Shown piece after piece: positions 17,009 through 26,399 of a DNA stretch of 64,000 nt. Every line of letters begins with the position of its first letter. Position 1 is the first letter of the stretch. Source of the stretch: CAZYSK01 sp964649415 (lineage in GTDB: Bacteria > Chloroflexota > Anaerolineae > B4-G1); NCBI GenBank assembly GCA_964649415.1, contig CAZYSK010000012.1:1-64000 (forward strand), written 5' to 3'. The notes under the pieces were generated by a model, which saw only the letters and a list, made by a program, of their open reading frames with translations, did not search any database and was not told the DNA's origin. The translations under genes and the position numbers were made by a program.

Positions 17009-18619
17009 GTGTCTGAGAGCACATCGGACAACAGTCCACGTTTTCTGGTCGCCCTGCGTCGCATCTTTGCGCTTGATGAACGCGGGCGGTTCATCTTGTT
17101 TTTTCTGCTGGTCAATATCCTGATCTTCATCCTGATTTGGCTCCTTTGGAAGAATCATGTGCTCATTCAGGAGAACATCGTCTTGAAAACGCAGGTAGTG
17201 ATCGTGGCAGAGACGCGAGTGTTCGAGTGTGAGGTCGACTGCACTGATAGGATGAGCACCGCGGCGGCAAGAGTCGCTGGGACAGAAGTAGCCTATGCGA
17301 CGAACGAAGCACTGGCTACCCGCTTTCCTGCTCCTAGCACAGCAACTCCGATTCTCACGCCGCCCTCGACTGCTACAGGAGCCCCGATGCCATCGCCGAC
17401 GCTGACTTCCACCTCCGCGCCACCGCCGACGCCCACTTCTGCCCCCACGCAACCGCCAACGCCGACTGATACTCCCCTGGCGATACCAACGTACTCGCCA
17501 GAGCCGCCTCCCCCTTCCCCTCCTCCTGTTACTACCCCTCCGACTGTATTAGGCATTGTCCCGACTATGGTGGTGAAGAGCGCTGGACCGGTTTTCCCTA
17601 TTACTATCACCGGACGGAACTTCAGTACAAGCGGCGTCACGGCTCAACTGGGTGCGAACACTGGTATCACGATCACCGGCATCACCACTACCACGATCAG
17701 CGGAGCTCTCTCGCCGGATATTCCCGTTGGCGTCTACGGCCTGACCGTTTTCAATTCAGATTGTCCTGATCCCGTCAAGCTCTCTCCGGCTTTCACAGTG
17801 TATGCTACCTACGGAGGCAGTGTGCCGCTTGAATCCCCATATCTGGTCACGTTTGGCCGCGACGCTGGGTCGCCTTATGATACTGGGTATCAGGAGCAGG
17901 TGATCCGGTTCGCAGTGCCGACCACCACTGAGGTCAGCGCCTTGTATGTCCGCATCTTCGACGCTGATACGGGTACAGGGGTGGATGATCATCGGGGCGA
18001 CGATGTTTACGATACAGACATGCGCTACACGCTTCATGGAGATACACTCTCGCCGACGGTGACGATTAGCAAGAGCCTTATTCTGAATGGAGGATGGTCT
18101 TCTCTCTTCGGCCCTTTCTTGGCGAGTGAGGGGGAGTTGGCAGGGAATTGGTACGTGTTCAGGCTAGCCGTAGAGGGGCTGCGTGGGAGCGATGCCAACT
18201 GGTACCGGGTGGCGCTGAGCGATGTGCCGCATTCCAACACCGTGCCCAGTGATGTGTGGATGTACGCTGACTCCCTGACGTTGCCGCTGGAAGATCTACT
18301 GATGGCCGAGAGCCAGCCGCTTTTCCACACTTACGTGGGGAAAGGTGTGGATGTCTTCAGGCTACAGACCTTTGGGTGCCGCGATGTGGAGGGCGAAATA
18401 TCGATCCGAACGCCATTACGCACGCTGACAACGACGTGCTGCGTTGATTCGGCGGTTCATGAGGTCGGAGATGATGAAGACGAGGCGACCTGGGCAGTCG
18501 ATTTCGGCGAGTGCAGCCTTCCTGATGGCACGGCCTACCTTGGCTTCACGATCAAAGATGAGCACGACCAGGTGTTACCCATCTTCACCCGACCAATGAT
18601 GTCGGTGCTACTCTGGTAG
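17009..18619 (+). CDS. Paralogous membrane-anchored surface protein with one IPT/TIG domain
   Basis: 536 residues from GTG 17009. It has the same layout as the gene at 15018: a membrane helix (FILFFLLVNILIFILIWLLW, ~31-50), a Pro/Thr/Ser stalk (~105-175), one IPT-like domain (GIVPTMVVKSAGPVFPITI, ~180-258), and the same C-terminal domain with SPYLVTFGRDAGSPYDTGYQ and VRIFDADTGTGVDDHRGDD. The two C-terminal domains are far more alike than the stalks, pointing to a tandem duplication followed by loss of one IPT module. A 7-bp hairpin CGGAGAA/TTCTCCG (16970-16991) sits just upstream of the ribosome site and may affect expression. It lies 64 bases before the short ATPase gene at 18684. Confidence 0.65.
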   Translation: MSESTSDNSPRFLVALRRIFALDERGRFILFFLLVNILIFILIWLLWKNHVLIQENIVLKTQVVIVAETRVFECEVDCTDRMSTAAARVAGTEVAYATNEALATRFPAPSTATPILTPPSTATGAPMPSPTLTSTSAPPPTPTSAPTQPPTPTDTPLAIPTYSPEPPPPSPPPVTTPPTVLGIVPTMVVKSAGPVFPITITGRNFSTSGVTAQLGANTGITITGITTTTISGALSPDIPVGVYGLTVFNSDCPDPVKLSPAFTVYATYGGSVPLESPYLVTFGRDAGSPYDTGYQEQVIRFAVPTTTEVSALYVRIFDADTGTGVDDHRGDDVYDTDMRYTLHGDTLSPTVTISKSLILNGGWSSLFGPFLASEGELAGNWYVFRLAVEGLRGSDANWYRVALSDVPHSNTVPSDVWMYADSLTLPLEDLLMAESQPLFHTYVGKGVDVFRLQTFGCRDVEGEISIRTPLRTLTTTCCVDSAVHEVGDDEDEATWAVDFGECSLPDGTAYLGFTIKDEHDQVLPIFTRPMMSVLLW

Positions 18620-18683
18620 CACAGCATTTGGCAACCAGTGTGGCCTCAATGGGCATCGTCCGATACCAACAACAGGGGATTCT

Positions 18684-19547
18684 ATGGCACCGATGACGCT
18701 TGCCCCAAACCCGTTTGATCACCAAACCCCCATCCGCAACTACAGGCTTTTCTTTGATCGAGATTGGCACGTGAGAAGAGCGCTCTCCAGTCTGCAGAAA
18801 GGACAAAGCGTGTCGGTTGTGGGCAAAGAGAAGATCGGCAAGACATCGTTTCTCTACCATGTCTCCGCCCCTCAAGTGGCCACACAGTATGGTCTTGTGC
18901 CCCACAGGCATTTCTTCTTCTACGTTGACTGCAGACTCCTCGTGGATCTGGACCCGGAAAGCTGCTTTCGCTACATCAAAGCACTAGTGGAGCAGCCGAT
19001 TTCAGCCCGGAAGATGCTCTCTGCAGCAACTCTAGACGCCAACGCTTCCTCCAGTGCTTACCGTTGGTTGCAACAGGCGTTCTTCCTGTTTCAGCGACGG
19101 GGTTTTCAGCCGATTCTGCAACTAGACAACTTTGACTGGCTAGCGACTAATGCCCACTTAAGTCGCTGGTTCTTCGACAACTTGCGGGCATTGAGTGACT
19201 ACCATGATACTCTGGCCTTTCTCACGACGTCCAGGGTTCCCCTGGTCGATCTAGAAAGGGATATGCCGCGTAGTGCTGGATCCCCGTTCTTCAACATCTT
19301 CTGGGAATCTGAGCTTCGACCATTCAGTCCTTATGAGGCTCGAAGGTTCCTGGAGGAGCGTTTGGAATCGGCAGGCACCGTTTTCCAGGAGAGTATTCTA
19401 GAGTTCATCCTTGACCTGAGCAAAGGCGAGCCATGTGGTCTACAGCTTGCTGGCGGTCGTGCTTACGATATCTGGTGCAAGAACATGTGCAGTCTATCCG
19501 ATGAGCACTGTGGGGAGATCGAGAGACGGTTCATTGAGGCATTATGA
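18684..19547 (+). CDS. Short clade A ATPase with degenerate Walker B
   Basis: 287 residues, the shortest ATPase of the cluster. It keeps the clade A opening (NPFDHQTPIRNYRLFF) but has FDRDWH instead of FGRxxE. Walker A is GKEKIGKTS (residues 47-55). Walker B reads PILQLDNFDW (~143-152), so the catalytic acidic residue after the Asp is Asn149, whereas the homologues at 23424, 24813 and 29639 have DE. The protein ends after the lid without an added output domain. It probably binds but does not hydrolyse nucleotide, acting as a partner or decoy subunit (inference). The membrane ATPase at 19792 follows after 244 bases with its own likely promoter. Confidence 0.7.
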   Translation: MAPMTLAPNPFDHQTPIRNYRLFFDRDWHVRRALSSLQKGQSVSVVGKEKIGKTSFLYHVSAPQVATQYGLVPHRHFFFYVDCRLLVDLDPESCFRYIKALVEQPISARKMLSAATLDANASSSAYRWLQQAFFLFQRRGFQPILQLDNFDWLATNAHLSRWFFDNLRALSDYHDTLAFLTTSRVPLVDLERDMPRSAGSPFFNIFWESELRPFSPYEARRFLEERLESAGTVFQESILEFILDLSKGEPCGLQLAGGRAYDIWCKNMCSLSDEHCGEIERRFIEAL

Positions 19548-19661
19548 CTGGTGTTCCGCAATCTGGAGTGTTTTCGAGTCGTCTTGTTCCGATTTGCCTC
19601 TGATTTCCCTCCAAGTTACCCCTATCGTTTCGCGATGGGCCGGCGATTCTGGGTGATTCTG

Positions 19662-19670
19662 TGCTATAAT
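19662..19670 (+). promoter_or_regulatory. Extended -10 promoter element
   Basis: TGCTATAAT, a perfect TGn extension with a consensus -10 hexamer (19665-19670), lies 122 bases before the gene at 19792. No good -35 is visible, which is usual for extended -10 promoters. Confidence 0.5.
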
Positions 19671-19791
19671 CAGGGAAAGCTCGCAATCCGGATAACACCT
19701 CTGTTCCGTCCAGATGTGTTGAGAACGCCACTTCGTCAGACATCAGTTGTTCTATTACGGCGTTTGCCGTTCGAGTTGAGGACGACATATC

Positions 19792-22700
19792 ATGTCAGAA
19801 GCCGATTGGAAAAGACCTCATCGCTGCCTAGCGGCCCAGCACGCTGCGCTGGTCGTCCTTGCAGGTGTGGTAGTCGTTCTGGTGTCTTGGCTGCAGCATC
19901 TCTCGTCAGTAGAACCAAGCCTTTCTTGGCTGCTGTTGTATGTGCTTCTCTATACTGTCCTGGATCTCATCCGCATTTCCTTCACGAGTGGCTCTGTTGT
20001 ATCCCTCAGCTTTCCCATTGTCCTGAATGCTGTGTTGGTGGACTCCAAGCGGTCGGACGCGATACTCATCGTTGCTATTGGATCTCTGCTCAGCGAGTGG
20101 CTGCATGCGTCGCTTTTTCGTCACATGACCCAACAGCATGCTCTGAGAAGAGCGGTTCTGTACGCCAGCCACTACGCCGTGGCCGGTTACTGTGCAGGCG
20201 CTGCTTTCCGCTTGCTGCACAAGACTGCCGCGGATCAAGCTATTGAGGATTGGCTGGCGGTTGTCGCCTATGCCCTGGTCTATGGGTTTGTCTCTAGGAT
20301 CGTTCTGTGGCCTCACGACTGGTGGGTCAAGCACTTGCTAGCGTCGGATGAAGAACAGCTACCTCGGGCACAGGTTCTACTCACCGTCTTGGTTCTGATG
20401 CCTATTCCTGTCATGCTCAACTACCTGTATGATCTGGTCGAGGGACGTGCCCGCTTGGTGGTGTATTTTCTGCCTCTTCTGTTTCTAGCTCTTCTCCTAC
20501 TAGGCCGCTCCTTCGCCGAGGGAGAGGTCGAGAACGCCAAGGCGCGCACCCTCAAGCTGGCCCGCGCACAGATTAAGTCACCGCCCAATCTGGCAGAACT
20601 CACTCGAAATGCTCTGATCGGAGCGGGGCGCCTGGTAGAGTATCAATGTGGAGCTATGTACAGCTATGAGGACGATGTGGAGTCGTTCCATTTGCGTGGG
20701 TACAGGCGAGTCGATGGCTCAGTTGAGACGTATAAGCTTCGAGGACGCCAGAAAACTGCCTCGGGCACAGAAACACCTGTGGCGGAATGGCCTGAAACAG
20801 TCAAGCTAAGACACGGGTTTCTGGGAGAAGTTGCTGACCAAGGGGCTCCACAGGTGGCGTTTGGGCGGACCGAATTGGCTGCGGACGGTTCGCCTTATCT
20901 GTCGACCGACACGGCGCTCCTGGCTCTGCCACTGTACGCCAATAGGCCGGACGGCGGTGAGGGCAAGGGAGACGAAGCCGGGCGGGAGATGATCGGATTG
21001 CTGGTTCTGGCACGGCCTCGCGAACTGTTCACCTTGACCGAACGGGACAAAGCTCAGGCTTTGACTGAGATACTTGGCAGTACACTTCGCACTGTCCTGA
21101 CTCTGGAAAGCCAACTGCAGAGTCTGTACGACGAAATCGACCGATTCTCGCAACCAGACATCGTTCAGCAAGCGCTGAATGATCTGATTCGACTCGACGT
21201 GGATGTGCCAGGGTTCATAGGAGCCGTGTGTGAGAAATCGCTCGAGACCAACCTCCGTGTTGCCGTACGAAGCGTCGTCGATGGTCCGGGAAAGGACGTG
21301 CCTCTAGCTCCGTCCCCAAAGGTGCTCAGGGAGATATATCAGGAAGTTCGGGGTCAAACAGAAGACATGCCGGAGTTGTCCCCTGAAATCATGAGCAAAC
21401 TACAGACGGTGACATCAGCGGTTTCGGTGGGCTTCACCTTGCGCTCCCAGTGGCCTAACCACGCTCGAGGTTCTGAATACAAGGATCTTTATCACATCCT
21501 ACTACGGATATTGGATACCACCACTGTCCCGGAAATCATAGCCCAAGATCCTGCTATTGCCACGACGATGGGAAGCCTGAAGCGCTCATCGGTGATTGCT
21601 CGAGATCAGATTGGCGCACAACTGGAGCACCTCCGTGCAATCATTGAATTGCTGGGAGAAGCCGATGCTGCAGATGCCGACGCCAGGATTGGTTTTTTCA
21701 ACGACGCACTACGGCTAGTGGAAGCGACAAAGCGGTCGGTGCGCGCAGAGGTAAGCCCTCCAGAACGGTTCGTGCTCCTCAAAATCGCCACCACATGGCA
21801 GACCGTTATCACCAACGCGCTGTTCGCGGCGCGAGAGGGAGGCGCTGAGTTAGCCATGAGGTTGAGCGTCAATCGGGCACTGCTTCGGAGAGAGATCACG
21901 GTCCAACTGAGGCTCGAAAACCGGGGAGCAGGGTTGGCTACTGGCGTCGTCGCCGAGATTCAACCTTCCGGGGACTACGAAATTGGAGAACGTGGACGAG
22001 TTGAGCTCGGTGTCCTTCCTGCCGGTGACAGTCGAGACTTGGATTTTCAGGTCAAACCTTGCGGCGGATGCGAAGCGTTGCGCCTGGAGTTCCTGGTCAC
22101 CTATCGTGACCGGGACAGACGGGAGAAGGAGGAGGTGTTCGCAGATCGCCTTGATTTGCGCGGGGGACTGGCGGCTTTCAAGGAGATTGGCAATCCCTAT
22201 GTCGCTGGACGGCCACTCGGAAGGGGCAGCCCTCTATTCTTCGGCCGTGAAGATGTGTTCAGATTCATCAGGCGGAATCTTGCAAGCAAGGCCAGAGGAG
22301 AGCAGACCCTCTTGCTTATTGGGGAACGACGGACGGGCAAGACTTCAATCGTGAAACAACTGCCGGAACGGTTGAAGGACGAACCCTATGTCCACGTGTA
22401 TTTCGATTGTCAAGGGATTGCTGATCCTGGTATGGCTGGCTTCTTCACACAGCTTTCCATGGCCATCGCTCGGGGATTGAGTGAGGCTGGCTTCTCAATC
22501 AACAGCTTGCCTCTAGATGAGTTGAGGAGTCTGCCGCAGTATGTCTTCGAAGCGCAGTTCCTGCCCCAGGTGTGGCAATGTATCGGCCCTCGTTCATTGC
22601 TGTTGGTGATTGACGAGTTTGGGGCACTTGAGGCGCGTGTTCAGGAAGGCCAACTGGAACCTGTGGTCTTCGACTATCTGCGCTCCCTGATACAGTCTCA

Positions 22701-23370
22701 GAAGAAGGTGGCTTCTGTTTTTGTTGGCACTCACCGAGTTGAGGAGTTGTCTGCGGACTACCAGTCCGTTCTTTTCAATATTGCTAAGCCCAAACGTATC
22801 AGTTTTCTCGACAGAGAGTCAGCGATCCGGTTGATTGAGGAACCGGTGCGGCCCTACGGTGTGGCCTATGACGATCTTGCCTTAGAGGAAATCCTGCGTT
22901 TGACAGCAGGTCACCCATACTTCCTGCAGTTGATCTGCGACTGCCTGATGGAGCACTGCAATGACCTGAGGCGCAATTATGTGACTATTCAAGATGTGCG
23001 AGACGTCAGAGATGAAATCGTGGCCCTGGGACGCCAACATGTGATTTTCATTTGGCAGGAATCCTCCCCAGCGGAGAAGGCGGCCTTGGCCGCGCTCGCC
23101 AGCCTGTTGCAGTCAAGGCACGAGGTGATGGCCTCCGACATCGTTGAGTTGCTGACTAAACGCATTGGGAGTCTGACCGATCATATGCCGTTTGACCTTT
23201 GGACCATCACACAAGCCCTAGAGCGATTGAGCAACCGAGAGATCGTTCAAGAGGCGGACAACCCTGGAGAGGATCCCCATTATGTGTTCACCGCTTTCCT
23301 GTACTGTGAGCTGGTTTCTAGGTACCGTTCATTGAATAAGGTGGTGCCCGAGTTGATCAAGGAAGGCTGA
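19792..23370 (+). CDS. Clade B membrane ATPase with GAF-like sensor region
   Basis: 1192 residues. Seven or so membrane helices occupy ~15-243, from ALVVLAGVVVVLVSWLQ to VVYFLPLLFLALLLLG. A GAF-like region (~262-430) with CGAMYSYEDDVESFHLRGY and LLVLARPRELFTLTERDK follows. Next are a long helical part and an Ig/CARDB-like beta segment (~690-780, VQLRLENRGAGLATGVV). The C-terminal ATPase has PLFFGREDVF, Walker A GERRTGKTS (~844-852) and Walker B LLLVIDEFGAL (~936-946), and ends in a winged-helix-like region. It is the second partner of an A-B pair (with 18684), but its membrane and sensor parts differ from 4402 and 26392. The N-terminal half resembles membrane sensors of signal transduction proteins, so it probably couples a cytoplasmic small-molecule or envelope signal to the ATPase. 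Confidence 0.65.
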   Translation: MSEADWKRPHRCLAAQHAALVVLAGVVVVLVSWLQHLSSVEPSLSWLLLYVLLYTVLDLIRISFTSGSVVSLSFPIVLNAVLVDSKRSDAILIVAIGSLLSEWLHASLFRHMTQQHALRRAVLYASHYAVAGYCAGAAFRLLHKTAADQAIEDWLAVVAYALVYGFVSRIVLWPHDWWVKHLLASDEEQLPRAQVLLTVLVLMPIPVMLNYLYDLVEGRARLVVYFLPLLFLALLLLGRSFAEGEVENAKARTLKLARAQIKSPPNLAELTRNALIGAGRLVEYQCGAMYSYEDDVESFHLRGYRRVDGSVETYKLRGRQKTASGTETPVAEWPETVKLRHGFLGEVADQGAPQVAFGRTELAADGSPYLSTDTALLALPLYANRPDGGEGKGDEAGREMIGLLVLARPRELFTLTERDKAQALTEILGSTLRTVLTLESQLQSLYDEIDRFSQPDIVQQALNDLIRLDVDVPGFIGAVCEKSLETNLRVAVRSVVDGPGKDVPLAPSPKVLREIYQEVRGQTEDMPELSPEIMSKLQTVTSAVSVGFTLRSQWPNHARGSEYKDLYHILLRILDTTTVPEIIAQDPAIATTMGSLKRSSVIARDQIGAQLEHLRAIIELLGEADAADADARIGFFNDALRLVEATKRSVRAEVSPPERFVLLKIATTWQTVITNALFAAREGGAELAMRLSVNRALLRREITVQLRLENRGAGLATGVVAEIQPSGDYEIGERGRVELGVLPAGDSRDLDFQVKPCGGCEALRLEFLVTYRDRDRREKEEVFADRLDLRGGLAAFKEIGNPYVAGRPLGRGSPLFFGREDVFRFIRRNLASKARGEQTLLLIGERRTGKTSIVKQLPERLKDEPYVHVYFDCQGIADPGMAGFFTQLSMAIARGLSEAGFSINSLPLDELRSLPQYVFEAQFLPQVWQCIGPRSLLLVIDEFGALEARVQEGQLEPVVFDYLRSLIQSQKKVASVFVGTHRVEELSADYQSVLFNIAKPKRISFLDRESAIRLIEEPVRPYGVAYDDLALEEILRLTAGHPYFLQLICDCLMEHCNDLRRNYVTIQDVRDVRDEIVALGRQHVIFIWQESSPAEKAALAALASLLQSRHEVMASDIVELLTKRIGSLTDHMPFDLWTITQALERLSNREIVQEADNPGEDPHYVFTAFLYCELVSRYRSLNKVVPELIKEG

Positions 23371-23423
23371 GAGATGATTCCCGCGTCGAGGATGCCACGT
23401 AGAGTGTTACCAAGACATTCAAA

Positions 23424-24776
23424 ATGAATGATAATCCCTTCTATCATCTAGGACCCATCAGACAAGCTGAGCATTTCTACAACCGTCGCTCAGAGGTGCG
23501 CAACGTCCTCAGGCTGTTAAGCAAGTCACAGAACGTTGAAGTAAGAGGCCCGAGAAGGATCGGCAAGACATCATTTCTGCATTATATATCCGATCTTGCC
23601 AATTGGCATGCTCACAACATAGATCCCCATCACAATCTCCCTGTTATTATCGACTGTCAGGACCTGGTTGGGCAGGGAAAGCAAGCCCAGGTCTACCAGA
23701 TAATGCTGGAAAGGATTGTTGAATCGGCGCGTCGACTTGGTATTGACTCAGTGTTCGCGTCTTGGGATGAGCCTACGGGCGGGAAGGCTTTCAGATCAAC
23801 GCTCAAGGACTTGAGTCAGGGGGGACTGCGAACTGTCTTGCTCTTGGATGAATTCGAGAACATGGCTCACAACGCTCATCTTGGCCCTGGTTTCTTCTCC
23901 AATCTGCGGGCACTGTGTAGCGCTGATGATATCGCTGTGGTCTACGTCACGGCCTCTTGTGTCTCACTGGCCGACCTATGTCTGGAGCGTCAGTCGTTAT
24001 TGAGCTCTCCTTTCTTCAATCTCTTCCGGCCAATTCGGTTGGGTCTGTTCAGCAAGCAAGACAGCCGGCGTCTGATTGAGGATTCGCTGTGCAGAGTGGA
24101 CGCGCGTTTTCCGGGAGAGCTAGTAGACATGGTGCTGGAAGTGGGTGGTGGACACCCGTGTTTCTTGCAGATCGCAGGATACCACGCATTTAACCTGGTG
24201 GACACGGATGGAGAACTCACACAGGATCAATACAAAGCCTTTCGAAGAGCTTTCAACGCAGAGGCCACAGCACACTTCAAGTACTTCTGGCAGAAGCTGG
24301 ACGAGCAAGAGCAGTATGTCTTGGCAGCTCTGCCGCTCGTGTGGAAGGATCTCAACTACTTGGAGACGGTAGAACATCTTCGGAACCAGTGCTTGATTGC
24401 CAAGGATAACAATAGATATGACTACTTCTCGCCTCTTCTCGAGGAGTTCGTGCGACGTCAGAACGTCAGAGGATTGTTGCAGAGTGGACCTTTGCTAGTT
24501 GACCAACGCAGGCACCAGGTTTCGTTGAAAGGAGAGCGGTTGAACGTCAGCCCGACCAGCTATGCGCTGCTATCCTGCCTGATGGGTCGAGCGGGGCAAC
24601 TGGTTAGTAAGGAGGAATTGTACCGGGCCGTTTGGCCAGATGAGCCTCATACTACGGATCAGCAGTTGAAGTCGGGTATCAAGGGCTTGCGCAGAGACCT
24701 GGGAGAGGCTGCCAATTGCATTCACAATGAACGAGGGATCGGCTTCGTGTTCCTGCAGCCGGGTGCCTCGTGGTGA
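23424..24776 (+). CDS. Clade A ATPase fused to an OmpR/PhoB-type winged helix
   Basis: 450 residues. It has the clade A opening NPFYHLGPIRQAEHFYNR, Walker A GPRRIGKTS (~42-50), Walker B LRTVLLLDEFEN (~139-150), a sensor-like VTASCVSL and a lid. From ~residue 350 comes a Trans_reg_C-type DNA-binding domain: GPLLVDQRRHQVSLKG, LNVSPTSYALLSCLMG, LVSKEELYRAVWPDE and LKSGIKGLRRDLGE. Winged helices of this type bind direct repeats at promoters. Here the usual receiver domain is replaced by an ATPase, so nucleotide-driven assembly may control DNA binding (inference). No ribosome site is visible before ATG 23424. It lies 53 bases after the previous stop and may depend on read-through. Confidence 0.75.
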   Translation: MNDNPFYHLGPIRQAEHFYNRRSEVRNVLRLLSKSQNVEVRGPRRIGKTSFLHYISDLANWHAHNIDPHHNLPVIIDCQDLVGQGKQAQVYQIMLERIVESARRLGIDSVFASWDEPTGGKAFRSTLKDLSQGGLRTVLLLDEFENMAHNAHLGPGFFSNLRALCSADDIAVVYVTASCVSLADLCLERQSLLSSPFFNLFRPIRLGLFSKQDSRRLIEDSLCRVDARFPGELVDMVLEVGGGHPCFLQIAGYHAFNLVDTDGELTQDQYKAFRRAFNAEATAHFKYFWQKLDEQEQYVLAALPLVWKDLNYLETVEHLRNQCLIAKDNNRYDYFSPLLEEFVRRQNVRGLLQSGPLLVDQRRHQVSLKGERLNVSPTSYALLSCLMGRAGQLVSKEELYRAVWPDEPHTTDQQLKSGIKGLRRDLGEAANCIHNERGIGFVFLQPGASW

Positions 24777-24812
24777 GACGCATCGGTACCGCATGAGAAG
24801 GGAGACGCACCA

Positions 24813-26399
24813 GTGCATCCGGTCAATCCGTATTCTGCAGGAGGCATAGTCAAAGAGCCAGGTATGTTCTTTGGCCGTGACGAGGAATTGTCGTGCATCC
24901 GCAATAGGATGCGTAATGGAGATAGCACGGCAGTCGTTGGTCTGACTCGCATCGGTAAGTCGTCACTGCTCTATCAACTTGTCCACCAGGCCCATTCTCT
25001 GTCCGATGGTGTTGTGGCCGTTTACCTCGACTTGCATGAGCCGATGCACCACTGTCCCTTGGACTTGCTTTCCTCTGCTCTTCACCACCTGGATAAGCGA
25101 TTGGGCCATCGCCAGGGTTTCGTGCAGGTCGAGAGCCTCGGTGGTTTTTCGGCGGCTATCAAACATCTGGCAGCGGGGGACCTTCGCCTGGTCCTCTGTC
25201 TCGATGAGATGGAGGAACTGACCGAGCGGGATGCCTTTGACGACGATTTCTTCGAATGCATGCGTTCGTTGGGCAGTCAGCGGTTCCTGTCTTTTGTCAC
25301 TGCCTCAAGTGAGTCCCTGGACGTGTTGATCAGGCGCAAGAAGATAACTTCTCCTTTCTACAACATCTTTGTCAACCTCAAGCTCGCTGGAATCTCTGAT
25401 AGGGCGGCCCGATCTCTATTGACGGAACCTTTCCATCGAGCCGGGCTTGCTCCTCCCTCCGATGACCACGTGGATTATGTCTTGGAACTAGTCGGGCACC
25501 ACCCTTTCTATCTACAGATAGCAGCCTATCATATGTTCGAATCGCGGCGAAAAGGCGGTGTTCTGGATTGCCGAGTGTTGCGCAACAGGGTTTCCCAGGA
25601 CGCGAGTCGCCACTTCCAGGCACTCTGGCGTCATTTGGGCGCCGAAAGACAAGTGGGGCTTAAGAGAATGGCTGACGTTCGAGATTGGGAGCGCGTGCAG
25701 GCTGATCTTGAGAGCTGCGGCCTGATTGAAGCCCATTCCACGGGGCTTCGTATCTTCAGCGATATCTTTGCACAACAGGTACAGGAAGGTACTCTGAAGA
25801 ATGAGGAGAGCAGGTCTTTGCCAGAGGTTGTCAAGGCCAGTGTCAGAAAGCGGTGGCAGCGTCAGTTGCTGGGTGCTCTGATGGCGGTATCGTTATTGGC
25901 TCTCACAATTTGGTTAGCCTTCGGCCAATCAAGCCAAGCGGCCACTCTGAACTGCAGCGGAGGGGAGTACGTAGTCTCTCTAGACTATCCGCGCTATCTT
26001 GCAATCGGTGACAGAGGGTACATGGAGTGGAATCTGCACAACAAAACGGCACAGCCTGTCACGGCCACGCTAACCACTGTGCTATCTCCCACCTATGTCA
26101 GGATAGAAGGGCCAAACAGCTACACAATAGGGGACCTCAAGCGCACCAACTCTGGCCAGGTGTCTTTTCGCCGTCGCCCGCCCTGGCGAAGGGGGACCGC
26201 TGTCCTACCGGAGGTTGAACTGGAGGTCGACGGCGTGTCCATGACTTGCGAGGGGGATGTTGATCCCATTCGCGCTGGGGCGATTCCCTGGCTCAACTCA
26301 GTCTGGGTGTGGTTTTCTACCACAGGACCACTAAGTTGGTTAATGGTGGCTGGTCTCGAGTTCATCAAGGCACTGGGAAAGAAACGGGCAGATGACTGA
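24813..26399 (+). CDS. Clade A ATPase with membrane helix and extracytoplasmic domain
   Basis: 528 residues from GTG 24813 behind GAAGGGAG. The ATPase opens with NPYSAGGIVKEPGMFFGRDEE and has Walker A GLTRIGKSS (43-51), Walker B LRLVLCLDEMEE (~125-137), the sensor FVTASSESL and a lid. A single membrane helix LLGALMAVSLLALTIWLAFG (~352-371) leads to a Cys-containing beta-sandwich outside (~375-485, NCSGGEYVVSLDYP to VSMTCEGDV) and a hydrophobic C-terminus (LSWLMVAGLEFIKALG). It is the closest match to the ATPase at 2926 but lacks the inserted helical domain. It overlaps the following membrane ATPase gene by 8 bases, so the two are translationally coupled and probably interact. Confidence 0.7.
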   Translation: MHPVNPYSAGGIVKEPGMFFGRDEELSCIRNRMRNGDSTAVVGLTRIGKSSLLYQLVHQAHSLSDGVVAVYLDLHEPMHHCPLDLLSSALHHLDKRLGHRQGFVQVESLGGFSAAIKHLAAGDLRLVLCLDEMEELTERDAFDDDFFECMRSLGSQRFLSFVTASSESLDVLIRRKKITSPFYNIFVNLKLAGISDRAARSLLTEPFHRAGLAPPSDDHVDYVLELVGHHPFYLQIAAYHMFESRRKGGVLDCRVLRNRVSQDASRHFQALWRHLGAERQVGLKRMADVRDWERVQADLESCGLIEAHSTGLRIFSDIFAQQVQEGTLKNEESRSLPEVVKASVRKRWQRQLLGALMAVSLLALTIWLAFGQSSQAATLNCSGGEYVVSLDYPRYLAIGDRGYMEWNLHNKTAQPVTATLTTVLSPTYVRIEGPNSYTIGDLKRTNSGQVSFRRRPPWRRGTAVLPEVELEVDGVSMTCEGDVDPIRAGAIPWLNSVWVWFSTTGPLSWLMVAGLEFIKALGKKRADD

